DNA of 64,000 nt from Sphingobium sufflavum (GTDB taxonomy: Bacteria; Pseudomonadota; Alphaproteobacteria; Sphingomonadales; Sphingomonadaceae), in NCBI RefSeq assembly GCF_021403115.1, contig NZ_JAJSSH010000003.1:62001-126000 (forward strand), written 5' to 3'. A program made the position numbers and the translations under genes. The notes beneath the pieces are model-generated. The model saw nothing but the letters and a program-made list of their open reading frames with translations, was not told where the DNA came from and searched no databases. The first letter of the stretch is position 1; each line of letters starts with the position of its first letter. This document shows positions 1-8,385 of this stretch, one piece after another.

Positions 1-218
1 ACAACAGCCTGATCCTGCGCGAGACGATGAAGGATCTGGAGAAGCGGCTGGACCCGCGCAATTTCCAGCGGGTGCATCGCTCCACCATCGTCAACCTGAG
101 CCAGGTGAAGCAGGTCAAGCCGCACACCAATGGCGAGTGTTTCCTGGTGCTGGAATCGGGCACGCAGGTGAAGGTCAGCCGGTCCTATCGCGATGTGGTG
201 GCGCGCTTCGTGCATTGA
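1..218 (+). CDS. LytTR DNA-binding domain, C-terminal part of a response regulator (5' truncated by window)
   Basis: The reading frame is open from the first complete codon at position 3, so the gene begins outside the window. The visible 71 residues (NSLILRETMKDLE at the start, then the FQRVHRSTIVNL block) are the typical end of a LytTR domain, which binds DNA through beta-strands and is usually fused to a receiver domain or membrane segments. The internal ATG at 27 is not taken as the start because the LytTR pattern continues upstream of it. A strong terminator follows 31 bp after the stop. Its targets cannot be told from here. Confidence 0.85.
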   Translation, partial: NSLILRETMKDLEKRLDPRNFQRVHRSTIVNLSQVKQVKPHTNGECFLVLESGTQVKVSRSYRDVVARFVH

Positions 219-248
219 GCGGCGCGCTTTTATTCCCTGATACGGAAA

Positions 249-283
249 GGGGCCGGGATCGTTGCTGATCCCGGCCCCTTTTT
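249..283. terminator. Rho-independent terminator, 12-bp perfect stem
   Basis: GGGGCCGGGATC (249-260) pairs perfectly with GATCCCGGCCCC (267-278) around a 6-nt loop and is followed by five T on the + strand. It sits between the convergent LytTR gene and the glycine-zipper gene. The T-run is on the LytTR side; on the other strand the run is only three T. Confidence 0.9.
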
Positions 284-299
284 GTCGTCACTGCCCGGT

Positions 300-737
300 T
301 CAGCAGCGGCCATCGCCCTTGTCGATCGCACGGCCCGCCAGAGCGCCGACCGCGCCGCCGACGATGGTGCCCGCGGTGCGGTCGCCCCGGCGGCCCACCA
401 CGCTGTTGCCGAGCAGGCCGCCCGCGATGGCGCCGATGATAGTGCCGGTCGTGCCGTCGTTGCGGCAGCGATAATATTGGCGGCCCCGGTTGTAACTGTT
501 GCCATTATAATAGGCGCGCGAGCCGTTATAATAACCGGAGTCGCCGCTGCGGTAATAATCGCCGCGCTGATGGCCACGGTTATAGTCACCGCGATAATAA
601 TCGCCCCGGCCATAATCGCCGCGACCATAATAATCGCCACGTCCATAGTCGCCCCGCGCCATGGCGGGGGCCGCGCCGAACGATCCGATGACCATGGCCG
701 CGACGGCGGCGGCGCTCACTATCTTTGCCTTCATCAT
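300..737 (-). CDS. Secreted glycine-zipper (2TM) protein with RGDY repeats
   Basis: A 145-residue envelope protein. The start is set by an AGGAGG site at 741-747; the paired ATGs at 737 and 734 are both possible and the second has better spacing. Residues 1-27 form a signal peptide ending in APAMA. Then comes a low-complexity stretch (about 28-60) built of RGDY/RGDYY units, followed by YN-rich sequence. The C-terminal half has a glycine zipper (GTIIGAIAGGLLG and GTIVGGAVGALAG), the Rick_17kDa/2TM arrangement of small outer-membrane or periplasmic proteins. The exact role is unknown. It is divergent from the phytase-like gene and shares a 248-bp promoter interval with it. Confidence 0.75.
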   Translation of the reverse strand: MMKAKIVSAAAVAAMVIGSFGAAPAMARGDYGRGDYYGRGDYGRGDYYRGDYNRGHQRGDYYRSGDSGYYNGSRAYYNGNSYNRGRQYYRCRNDGTTGTIIGAIAGGLLGNSVVGRRGDRTAGTIVGGAVGALAGRAIDKGDGRC

Positions 738-985
738 AAATCCTCCTCGATCCCGCCGATGGCCCCGGTTGGGGGGCGGGCGGCCGATCATGAGGAATGG
801 TGTGCCATGCCGGGCTTGAGCCGGGCCTGAACATCGCTGACAGCCGCCGTTCAGCAAGCGAGGGAGGGGCAGGACGGGGCGGGTTTCGGGCGGGGTGCGC
901 GCCGGAATGGCGCGATTTTCCGGCGGATCTGCACAGAATCCGCATTTTCCCCCGGCGCGGATTTTCCTTGTATAGGGGTGGGGCA

Positions 986-2086
986 ATGCAGCGTGCCGTC
1001 CTGATCCTCTTCCTCTTCATAGCGTTGATGAACGGGCGTCACCCGGTCCTGCGCAAGCCCCAGAAGCCCGAAACGATGCAGATCGTGGCGACGCCGCTGG
1101 TGCCGGTCGCGCCGATTCCGGCGATTCCCGGCGGGCTGCGCTATCTGGGCGGCTGGTCGCTGGTCGCGAATCATGCGAGCTTCGGCGGCCTCTCCGCCAT
1201 GCGGATGGACGCGGACGGCACCATCATCGCGCAGAGCGATGCGGGGGAGGTCTTCACCTTCCGCCCCGGTCCCGACCCGTCCACCACCCCCTTTCGCGCG
1301 CATATGCGGCTGCTGCCGGTCCTGCCGGAGGAGAAGGAGGCGCCGCGCCATTATTGGGACACCGAATCGCTGGCCTGGGATCCGGCCAGCGGGCGCTATT
1401 GGGCGGGCTTCGAGGGGCGCAACCGCATCTGCCGCTACGCCGCCGGGTTCAGCCGGGTCGAACGATGCGCCCGGCCCCCCGCGATCCGCGAATGGCCGGG
1501 CAAGACAGGGATGGAATCGCTGGCCCGGCTGCCCGACCGGCGCTTCGTCGCGGTGGCGGAGGATGCGCCGGGACCGGGCGGCGTGGGCGACGACATGCTG
1601 TTGTTCGCGGGCGACCCGGTCGACGATGCGACCCCACCGCCGCTGCGTATCGGCTATCGCCGGCCACAGGGCTATCGCCCCACCGACGTGCTGGCCATCG
1701 GCGGCGAGCGGCTGCTGATCCTGCATCGCCGCCTGACGCTGGCCGATGGATTCACGGCGGTGGTGACGCTGGTCGACCTGCGCCACCGGCGGCCGGGGCG
1801 GTTGCTGGAGGGGCGCGTCGTCGCGCGCATCGCCGCGCCGGTGCCGCAGGATAATTTCGAGGCGATGGCGATACACTGGGAACGGTGCGGGGACGAGCGC
1901 GGCGGGAGTCTGCGCCCCATTTTGTGGATCGCGTCGGACGATAATCACCTCTTCTTCCAACGCACACTGCTGCTCAAATATGCGATGCCGCCCGGCTGGT
2001 TCGACGGCGCGCACGGTGGCGGGGACGGTCGCGTAACCCCATCCCATTCCCCATCCCCTGCGCCATCCTTTTCGGGGCGACCGTAA
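986..2086 (+). CDS. Esterase-like activity of phytase family protein
   Basis: A 366-residue protein starting MQRAVLILFLFIAL, a hydrophobic N-terminus that suggests export or anchoring. The body looks like the PF13449 phytase-like esterase beta-propeller: GGLSAMRMDADG near residue 70, DTESLAWDP followed by an FEGRNRI motif near 130, and GMESLARLPD near 175 are recurrent blade motifs of that family. These proteins are presumed extracytoplasmic phosphoesterases, and few have a known substrate. ATG 986 was chosen because the frame upstream encodes unlikely sequence and the signal-like stretch starts here. The gene ends 35 bp before the GGDEF/EAL gene. Confidence 0.8.
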   Translation: MQRAVLILFLFIALMNGRHPVLRKPQKPETMQIVATPLVPVAPIPAIPGGLRYLGGWSLVANHASFGGLSAMRMDADGTIIAQSDAGEVFTFRPGPDPSTTPFRAHMRLLPVLPEEKEAPRHYWDTESLAWDPASGRYWAGFEGRNRICRYAAGFSRVERCARPPAIREWPGKTGMESLARLPDRRFVAVAEDAPGPGGVGDDMLLFAGDPVDDATPPPLRIGYRRPQGYRPTDVLAIGGERLLILHRRLTLADGFTAVVTLVDLRHRRPGRLLEGRVVARIAAPVPQDNFEAMAIHWERCGDERGGSLRPILWIASDDNHLFFQRTLLLKYAMPPGWFDGAHGGGDGRVTPSHSPSPAPSFSGRP

Positions 2087-2121
2087 CGCTTTTTCAAGCA
2101 GGGGAATGGCATGAGGGGCGC

Positions 2122-4827
2122 ATGCGCGTGTCCCATGATCTTTCCGCCCGCGACGCCACGCCCTCCCTGCTCGTCGCGATGGGTCTGGTGGAGTCTCCAT
2201 CGGGCCGTCCGCCTGCATGGCTGGTGCGGGCCTTGTCCACCATATCGCTGATGTGGCCGCTGGTCGTCATCGCGCGGATGAGCATCTTTCTGGCGCTGGC
2301 CGGTCCCGCCATCGGCATCTGGCTGGCGCAGGAGATGATCGTCGGCACCGCGCTGACCGCCCTGCTGTTCGCGGTCGATGGCGCGATCATCGTGGTGCCG
2401 AGGCTTGGCCTGCTGCAATGCCGCCCGCCGCATATCCAGTTGCGCTGGCTGATGCCGCTGATCTTCGCGTCGGCGGCGCTGTACGGCATGTTGGGCCATG
2501 CCGTTTTCTCCGCCACGGGACAGGGAAACAGCGCCGCCCTGCTGTTCGCCATGGTGCTGCCCGCCACGGTCGCGGTGAGCATATTCGGCGCGCAGCGTAT
2601 CCTGGGCTTCCTCTATTGCCTCGCCACCATGGCGCCCTTCCTGCTCTCCGTCCCCGAAGGATTGCCGCAGGTCGTCCCCGTCGCGGGCCTGCTGGGCCTG
2701 TTGCTGGCCGCCGTGATGCAGGCGCGGGCGGATCAGGAGAATTTGCAGGACAAGCAGCTCAACCAGATGCGCGGGGAACAGGCGCTGGCGCTGCTGACCG
2801 ATTTCGAGGAGGCCGGGCAGGGCTGGTTCTGGGAAAGCGACCGGGCGGGCCGCCTGACCTATGTGTCGGAGACGCTGGCCGCGAAGCTGGGCCGGACGGT
2901 GGCGGAGCTGATCGGCCAGCCGGTGGCCGTGATGATCGATCAGGATGCGGACAGCCGGAGTGCGGGCCGGGCGGGCATAGGCGCAGGCGGCCATGCGGGC
3001 GACGGCCAGCGGACGGTGGGGTTCCACCTGTCGGCGCGCGCCTCCTTCGCCGACATGCCGGTCCGCGCGGCCACGGCGGAGGAATGTTGGTGGTCGCTGT
3101 CCGGGCGGCCCGTCATCAATGAATTCGACCAGTTCATGGGATTCCGGGGCAGCGTCGCCGACCTGACCGCCATGCGCCGGTCGCAGGCGGAGATCGCCCG
3201 GCTCGCCCGCTTCGATTCGCTTACCGGGCTGGCCAACCGGGCGCAGATGGCGACCACGCTGGAACAGGCGATAGACGGGCAGAAGGGGCGGCGGGGCGAT
3301 TGCGCGCTGTTCCTCCTCGACCTCGACCGGTTCAAGGCGGTGAACGACAGCATGGGCCATCCGGCGGGCGACGCGCTGTTGCGGCAGGTCGCGCAGCGGT
3401 TGCAGCGTTCGGTCGGCACGCTGGGCACCGTGGGCCGTCTGGGCGGGGATGAATTCCAGGTCGTGTTGCCCGCGATGATCGACCGCGCCGACCTGGCCAA
3501 GCTGGCCGAGACGATCATCCACAGCGTGTCGCAGCCCTATGCCGTGGAGAGCGCGCAACTGGTCATCGGCGTGTCTATCGGCATCGCGATCGCGCCGTTC
3601 GACGGCACCGACGCCGACACGCTGATCCGCAACGCCGACCTTGCCCTGTATGACGCCAAGGATGCGGGGCGGGGCGTCTGCCGCTTCTACTCGCAGGAAA
3701 TGCACGCCGATGCGGAGGATCGCCGCCGTCTGGAGCAGGATTTGCGCCATGCGATCAGCACCGGCGGCCTGCATGTCGAATATCAGCCGGTCGTCTCCAC
3801 CGCGACGGAGAAGATCAGCGGGTTCGAGGCGCTGGTCCGATGGGACCATGCCCAGCGCGGCGCGATTTCCCCCGCCGTCTTCATCCCCATCGCGGAGGAG
3901 GCGGGCCTGATCGCGCAGATCGGCGAATGGGTGCTGCGCACCGCTTGCGATGATGCCATCGGCTGGCCGGAGGGCACGCGGGTCGCGGTCAATGTCTCGC
4001 CGATCCAGTTCCGCAGCCCCGCCTTTCCGTCGCGCGTGTTGCAGGCGCTGGCCCGATCCGGCCTCAGCCCGGAACGGCTGGAGCTGGAGATCACCGAGAG
4101 CGTCTTCCTGGACGAGGGAACGGACAGCGACGCGATGTTCGCGCAGTTGAAGGGGCTGGGCGTGCGGCTGGCGCTCGACGATTTCGGGACCGGCTATTCG
4201 GCGCTGCGCTATCTGCGGACCGCGCCGTTCGACAAGATCAAGATCGACCAGAGCTTCGTGCGCGGCGCGGCGATCAAGGGCAGCCGCAATGGCGCCATCG
4301 TGAAAGCCATCGTCAGCCTGGCGGAGGCGCTGTCCATGGAAACCACGGCGGAGGGCGCGGAGACGCTGGACGAGCTGGACCTGATCCGCTCGCTGGGGTG
4401 CAGCCATATGCAGGGCTATGTCTATGGCCGCCCGACGCGCAACGCATTCGTGATGGAACGGTTCGCGACCCATGGCGTCTATGCGACCGCCAGCGGGCCG
4501 AAGGCGAGCCGCGAACCGCGCCGCGTCACCCTGCGCTCGGTCAAGCTGGGCCATGGCGGCCACAACTATGACGCGCGCATCCGCAACATCTCGCGCGGCG
4601 GGGCGATGGTTGTGGGGCTGGCCGACGTGCCGGTGGGCACGGTGTTCGACGTGCAGTTCGCCAACAGCGTGGCGGTGCGCGCGACCTGCCGATGGTCGTC
4701 GGAGGACAAGATGGGCATCGAGTTCGAACAGGCGCCCGACATCGACCTGCTGCTGTCGCCCGCGGATGTGCAGCGCCCGCCGCTGGCGATTGCGGCGCAG
4801 GGCGAGGGATGGCGACGCGCGGGGTGA
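2122..4827 (+). CDS. GGDEF-EAL-PilZ cyclic-di-GMP signalling protein with N-terminal membrane and PAS regions
   Basis: A 901-residue multidomain protein. In order: a hydrophobic region of several helices (about 35-200); a PAS-like domain (about 225-350, WFWESDRAGRLTYVS); a GGDEF domain with intact GGDEF near 443 after the LTGLANR motif; an EAL domain with intact EALVR near 569 and DDFGTGYSAL near 690; and a C-terminal PilZ-like domain (about 795-890) with REPRR and NISRGG. The first two catalytic motifs predict both synthesis and hydrolysis of c-di-GMP, and the PilZ motif predicts binding, so the protein could sense its own product. The net activity cannot be read from sequence. The start ATG is preceded by GAGGGG. 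Confidence 0.9.
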   Translation: MRVSHDLSARDATPSLLVAMGLVESPSGRPPAWLVRALSTISLMWPLVVIARMSIFLALAGPAIGIWLAQEMIVGTALTALLFAVDGAIIVVPRLGLLQCRPPHIQLRWLMPLIFASAALYGMLGHAVFSATGQGNSAALLFAMVLPATVAVSIFGAQRILGFLYCLATMAPFLLSVPEGLPQVVPVAGLLGLLLAAVMQARADQENLQDKQLNQMRGEQALALLTDFEEAGQGWFWESDRAGRLTYVSETLAAKLGRTVAELIGQPVAVMIDQDADSRSAGRAGIGAGGHAGDGQRTVGFHLSARASFADMPVRAATAEECWWSLSGRPVINEFDQFMGFRGSVADLTAMRRSQAEIARLARFDSLTGLANRAQMATTLEQAIDGQKGRRGDCALFLLDLDRFKAVNDSMGHPAGDALLRQVAQRLQRSVGTLGTVGRLGGDEFQVVLPAMIDRADLAKLAETIIHSVSQPYAVESAQLVIGVSIGIAIAPFDGTDADTLIRNADLALYDAKDAGRGVCRFYSQEMHADAEDRRRLEQDLRHAISTGGLHVEYQPVVSTATEKISGFEALVRWDHAQRGAISPAVFIPIAEEAGLIAQIGEWVLRTACDDAIGWPEGTRVAVNVSPIQFRSPAFPSRVLQALARSGLSPERLELEITESVFLDEGTDSDAMFAQLKGLGVRLALDDFGTGYSALRYLRTAPFDKIKIDQSFVRGAAIKGSRNGAIVKAIVSLAEALSMETTAEGAETLDELDLIRSLGCSHMQGYVYGRPTRNAFVMERFATHGVYATASGPKASREPRRVTLRSVKLGHGGHNYDARIRNISRGGAMVVGLADVPVGTVFDVQFANSVAVRATCRWSSEDKMGIEFEQAPDIDLLLSPADVQRPPLAIAAQGEGWRRAG

Positions 4828-5141
4828 GCGGGGTGAGCGGGGTGCCGCGAGGGTGGGGTCATCCCTGCCCGTTACCGTGCACCTGATCCGGGATATGGCT
4901 TTCTGTCTCGATGCTGTGCCCGAAGGAACAGCGCGACGCCGGGTCTCGTCCGGGGTGATGTGTGGGCTTCGTCCGCCTGCGGCTCGCTGCGTTCGCAATG
5001 ACGCGATGGATCAATCTAACGTCGCGCATCACCCGGACGCAGAACGGTCCTTCGACAGGCTCAGGACGAACGGACCTCTGTTGCCTTGAAGGTCTTCATG
5101 CCCCGCTAACGGCTGCCGACAGCTCGCCCCCGACCGACACG
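4828..5141. repeat. Intergenic interval holding copies of dispersed sphingomonad-type repeats
   Basis: No gene is seen between the GGDEF gene and the CsgG-like gene. The first bases contain a short GTGAGCGGG duplication. Three repeat fragments recur elsewhere in the window: CCGGGTCTCGTCCGGGGTGA (about 4938-4958), GCTCGCTGCGTTCGCAATGA (from 4982) and CCTTCGACAGGCTCAGGACG (from 5049). Related copies lie near 11.8-11.95, 41.0, 41.7 and 54.3 kb. Confidence 0.6.
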
Positions 5142-5173
5142 AAAAAGGGCGCGGCAGGTGTCCCGCCGCGCCC
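5142..5173 (-). terminator. Rho-independent terminator of the CsgG-like gene
   Basis: GGGCGCGGC (5147-5155) pairs with GCCGCGCCC (5165-5173), with a further GG/CC step inside. Read on the minus strand it is followed by five T (5146-5142). It lies 29 bp after the stop of the minus-strand gene. Confidence 0.85.
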
Positions 5174-5201
5174 CCGGATCGCCGCTATGGCGTGGGGTGT
5201 T

Positions 5202-5975
5202 TTACTTCGTCGCCTTGGGCGCGGCGGCGGCCGCGTTGACCGGCAGGCCGCCGAGCTGGGTGACGAGCTTGGTATAGGCGTCGAGGTAGCTCAGCACGAT
5301 GATCTGGCCGATCGCCGTGTCCTGATAGCCGCCCGCGCCCGCCGCGCCGAAGGCTCCGCCACCGAACAGGCCGCCGCCACCGCCGAAGCTGATGTCCGAC
5401 TTGCGGGCATAGCCCTCCGTCATCGCCTCTTCCTCGGTCGTGCGGGCGTTGACGATGCTGAGCGTCGTCTTGGCCTCGCCCTTCTTGACGCTGATCGCGC
5501 CGGCCAGCGCGCCGAGCGTGCCGCCCATGAAGCCGCCCAGCACGCCGCCGATGCCGCCACCGCCGCTGTTGCGGTTGGCAGTCACGATGTCAGGCTGGAG
5601 GAAATAGTCGGCGGCCTTGACCTGGCCCTTGCCGAGGTTCGACCCGCGCTGCAATTCACCGGAGTCCGCCATGGCGCGTTCCAGATTGCGGCTCTGGAGC
5701 GAGCGGCCACGGTTGACGATGCCGAAGCAGCCGGATTTCTGCACGAAAATCTTGATGATCGCTTCCGGGCTGCCGAGGTTGAACTCCCGCCACCACTGAT
5801 TGTCCGGCTCCACGATCGCGACGGTGCCGAGACGACGGGTGCAAACGGGAATCTCCGCTTCACCCTTCTGCTGCTTCTGGTGGGCGGAACTGCCCTTGTC
5901 GGCGGCGAACGCCACCGGCGCGCCCAGCGGCGCAAGCATCGAAGCCAGAGCAACGAGCGAAACAAACTTACGCAT
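5202..5975 (-). CDS. CsgG/HfaB-family secreted protein
   Basis: A 257-residue protein with an N-terminal signal peptide ([18 protein letters not shown], cleavage near AFA at 22-24). The core has the features of CsgG/HfaB-type proteins: an IVEPDNQWW segment, then [15 protein letters not shown], a mid-protein glycine-rich membrane-like stretch ([20 protein letters not shown]), and a second glycine-rich loop before the C-terminal [13 protein letters not shown] helix. Family members form outer-membrane secretion pores for curli (CsgG) or anchor holdfast proteins (HfaB). No lipobox Cys is visible after the signal peptide, unlike CsgG. No curli or holdfast genes are nearby, so the partner is unknown. 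Confidence 0.8.
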   Translation of the reverse strand: MRKFVSLVALASMLAPLGAPVAFAADKGSSAHQKQQKGEAEIPVCTRRLGTVAIVEPDNQWWREFNLGSPEAIIKIFVQKSGCFGIVNRGRSLQSRNLERAMADSGELQRGSNLGKGQVKAADYFLQPDIVTANRNSGGGGIGGVLGGFMGGTLGALAGAISVKKGEAKTTLSIVNARTTEEEAMTEGYARKSDISFGGGGGLFGGGAFGAAGAGGYQDTAIGQIIVLSYLDAYTKLVTQLGGLPVNAAAAAPKATK

Positions 5976-6179
5976 TCTGTCATTCCCCCGAACAGGACTG
6001 TTGGACTTGCTATGTCCCGGAACCTTGCCTCAATCCACAGGGCTTCCGGTCTTTCTTGTGCGCCCGAGCCTTATATATGCTCCGATCATTATCACGGCTT
6101 TTGCCCTTTGCCTACAGGCGGCGGGGCACGATGGCGCTGCGGTGCTGACAGAGGCCGCATCCCCTGCTATCGGCGCGGG

Positions 6180-7988
6180 ATGACCGATCTCTCCCTCATC
6201 CGCAATTTCTCCATCATCGCCCATATCGACCATGGCAAGTCCACGCTGGCCGACCGGCTGATCCAGCGCACCGGCGGCCTGTCCGACCGGGAGATGACCG
6301 CGCAAGTCCTTGATAACATGGACATCGAGAAGGAGCGGGGCATCACCATCAAGGCGCAGACCGTGCGTCTGGATTATAAGGCCAGCGACGGGCTGACCTA
6401 TGAGCTGAACCTGATGGACACGCCGGGCCATGTCGACTTCGCCTATGAGGTCAGCCGGAGTCTCGCGGCGTGCGAGGGGGCGCTGCTGGTCGTGGACGCG
6501 GCGCAGGGGGTGGAAGCGCAGACCCTCGCCAATGTGTACCAGTCCATCGAGCATGACCATGAGATCGTGCCGGTCATCAACAAGATCGACCTGCCCGCCG
6601 CCGAACCGGAGAAGGTCCGGGCGGAGATCGAGGAAGTCATCGGCATCGACGCCAGCGAGGCCGTGCTGGCCAGCGCCAAGTCGGGCATCGGCATCGACGA
6701 CATCCTGGAAGCCATCGTCAAGAAGATCCCGCCGCCCAAGGGGGACCGCGACGCGCCGTTGAAGGCGATGCTGGTCGACAGTTGGTACGACCCTTACCTG
6801 GGCGTCGTCATTCTGGTGCGCGTCATCAACGGCGTCATCAAGAAGGGCCAGCAGGTCAAGTTCATGATCGGCGGCACCGAGCATCTGATCGACCGGGTCG
6901 GCTGCATGCGGCCCAAGATCGAGCAGCTGGCCGAACTCGGCCCCGGCGAGATCGGTTTCATCACCGCGCAGATCAAGGACATCAGCCAGACCCGCGTCGG
7001 TGACACCATCACCACGGTCAAGGGCGGCGCGACGGAACCGCTCGACGGCTTCAAGGAAGTGCAGCCGGTGGTGTTCTGCGGCCTGTTCCCGGTCGACGCC
7101 AACGACTTCGAAAAGCTGCGCGAATCGATCAGCAAGCTGCGCCTGAACGACGCCAGCTTTAGCTTCGAGATGGAGAGCAGCGCGGCGCTGGGCTTTGGTT
7201 TCCGCTGCGGCTTTCTGGGCCTGCTGCATCTGGAGATTATTCAGGAGCGGCTGACCCGCGAATATGACCTCGACCTCATCACCACCGCGCCGTCGGTGGT
7301 GTACAAGATCCAGCTGACCCACGGGAATGGCGAGATCGAGCTGCACAATCCCGCCGACATGCCCGACCCCACCCGTATCGCGGACATTGAGGAGCCGTGG
7401 ATCGAGGCGGTCATCTATTGCCCGGACGAATATCTCGGCTCCATCCTGAAACTGTGTCAGGATCGGCGCGGTATCCAGAAGAACCTGACCTATGTCGGCG
7501 GCCGTGCGCAGGCGACCTATGAACTGCCGCTCAACGAGGTGGTGTTCGACTTCTACGACCGGCTCAAGAGCATCAGCCGGGGCTATGCCAGCTTCGACTA
7601 TCACCAGATCGGATACCGGGAGGGCGATCTGGTCAAGATGAGCATCATGGTGAACGCCGAACCCGTGGACGCGCTGTCCATGATCGTCCACCGCGGCACG
7701 GCGGAAACGCGCGGGCGCGGCATGTGCGAGCGGCTGAAAGACCTGATCCCCCGCCACCTGTTCAAAATCCCCATTCAGGCGGCGATCGGCGGCAAGGTGA
7801 TCGCGCGCGAGACGATCGCGGCGATGCGCAAGGACGTGACCGCCAAATGCTATGGCGGCGACATCAGCCGCAAGAAGAAGCTGCTGGACAAGCAGAAGGA
7901 AGGCAAGAAGCGGATGCGCGAATATGGCAGCGTGCAGATTCCGCAGGAAGCCTTCATCGCGGCGCTGCGCATGGGTGACGACAACTGA
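6180..7988 (+). CDS. lepA: Elongation factor 4 (LepA), translational GTPase
   Basis: A 602-residue protein, the normal LepA length. It begins [20 protein letters not shown] with the P-loop AHIDHGKST (13-21), the switch motif [17 protein letters not shown] and NKIDLPAA, and ends in the LepA-specific C-terminal domain ([20 protein letters not shown]). It acts on the ribosome as a back-translocating or initiation-assisting GTPase. The same frame is open far upstream, but the conserved N-terminus fixes the start at 6180. The stop overlaps the next start codon (TGATG), so the two are probably co-translated. Confidence 0.97.
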   Translation: MTDLSLIRNFSIIAHIDHGKSTLADRLIQRTGGLSDREMTAQVLDNMDIEKERGITIKAQTVRLDYKASDGLTYELNLMDTPGHVDFAYEVSRSLAACEGALLVVDAAQGVEAQTLANVYQSIEHDHEIVPVINKIDLPAAEPEKVRAEIEEVIGIDASEAVLASAKSGIGIDDILEAIVKKIPPPKGDRDAPLKAMLVDSWYDPYLGVVILVRVINGVIKKGQQVKFMIGGTEHLIDRVGCMRPKIEQLAELGPGEIGFITAQIKDISQTRVGDTITTVKGGATEPLDGFKEVQPVVFCGLFPVDANDFEKLRESISKLRLNDASFSFEMESSAALGFGFRCGFLGLLHLEIIQERLTREYDLDLITTAPSVVYKIQLTHGNGEIELHNPADMPDPTRIADIEEPWIEAVIYCPDEYLGSILKLCQDRRGIQKNLTYVGGRAQATYELPLNEVVFDFYDRLKSISRGYASFDYHQIGYREGDLVKMSIMVNAEPVDALSMIVHRGTAETRGRGMCERLKDLIPRHLFKIPIQAAIGGKVIARETIAAMRKDVTAKCYGGDISRKKKLLDKQKEGKKRMREYGSVQIPQEAFIAALRMGDDN

Positions 7989-8182
7989 TGGCCAAGGGCG
8001 GCGGGTCCGAACGGTTCGAACGGCACAAGCAGCCGTGGACGGGCGACGAGGTGCAGAAGCTGCACACGCTCGCCGCCAAGGGCATGGCGTTGAAGGCCAT
8101 CGCCAAGGCGCTGACCCGCAGCGAGGAATCGGTCAAGGATCGCGCCAAGGCGGACGGGCTGAAGATCGCCAAGTTGCGGTAA
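7988..8182 (+). CDS. Small helix-turn-helix-like protein coupled to lepA
   Basis: A 64-residue protein. The segment WTGDEVQKLHTLAAKGMALK, followed by IAKALTRSEESVKDRAKADG, looks like a SANT/Myb- or sigma-type three-helix HTH (KAIAKALTRSEESVK being the recognition part). It is basic overall (calls of nucleic-acid binding are inference). Its ATG shares one base with the lepA stop (TGATG), which indicates translational coupling. Its function is not known to me. Confidence 0.7.
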   Translation: MAKGGGSERFERHKQPWTGDEVQKLHTLAAKGMALKAIAKALTRSEESVKDRAKADGLKIAKLR

Positions 8183-8385
8183 GTCGTTGGACAGGTGGAA
8201 CCATAGTCGATCCGCCCTGAATTTGCGCATTTCATCCCGATCCTGTCACCGTCCATCGTCCGATGGGCGGGCGGACTTATTCCCAGTCCGAAACATACTA
8301 TGACGGATAATTGCCGTCCTCTACCCCGATCATCGGGCCGTACATTGAAAACATAAGAAAATCACAATGTTGCTTAGGAGGACTT

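Noticed and set aside
1945-4998. A 1017-codon open frame antisense to the GGDEF-EAL gene
   Set aside because: It mirrors a gene with clear domains, is rich in Arg/His/Gln as expected for the reverse frame of GC-rich coding DNA, and shows no family motifs.
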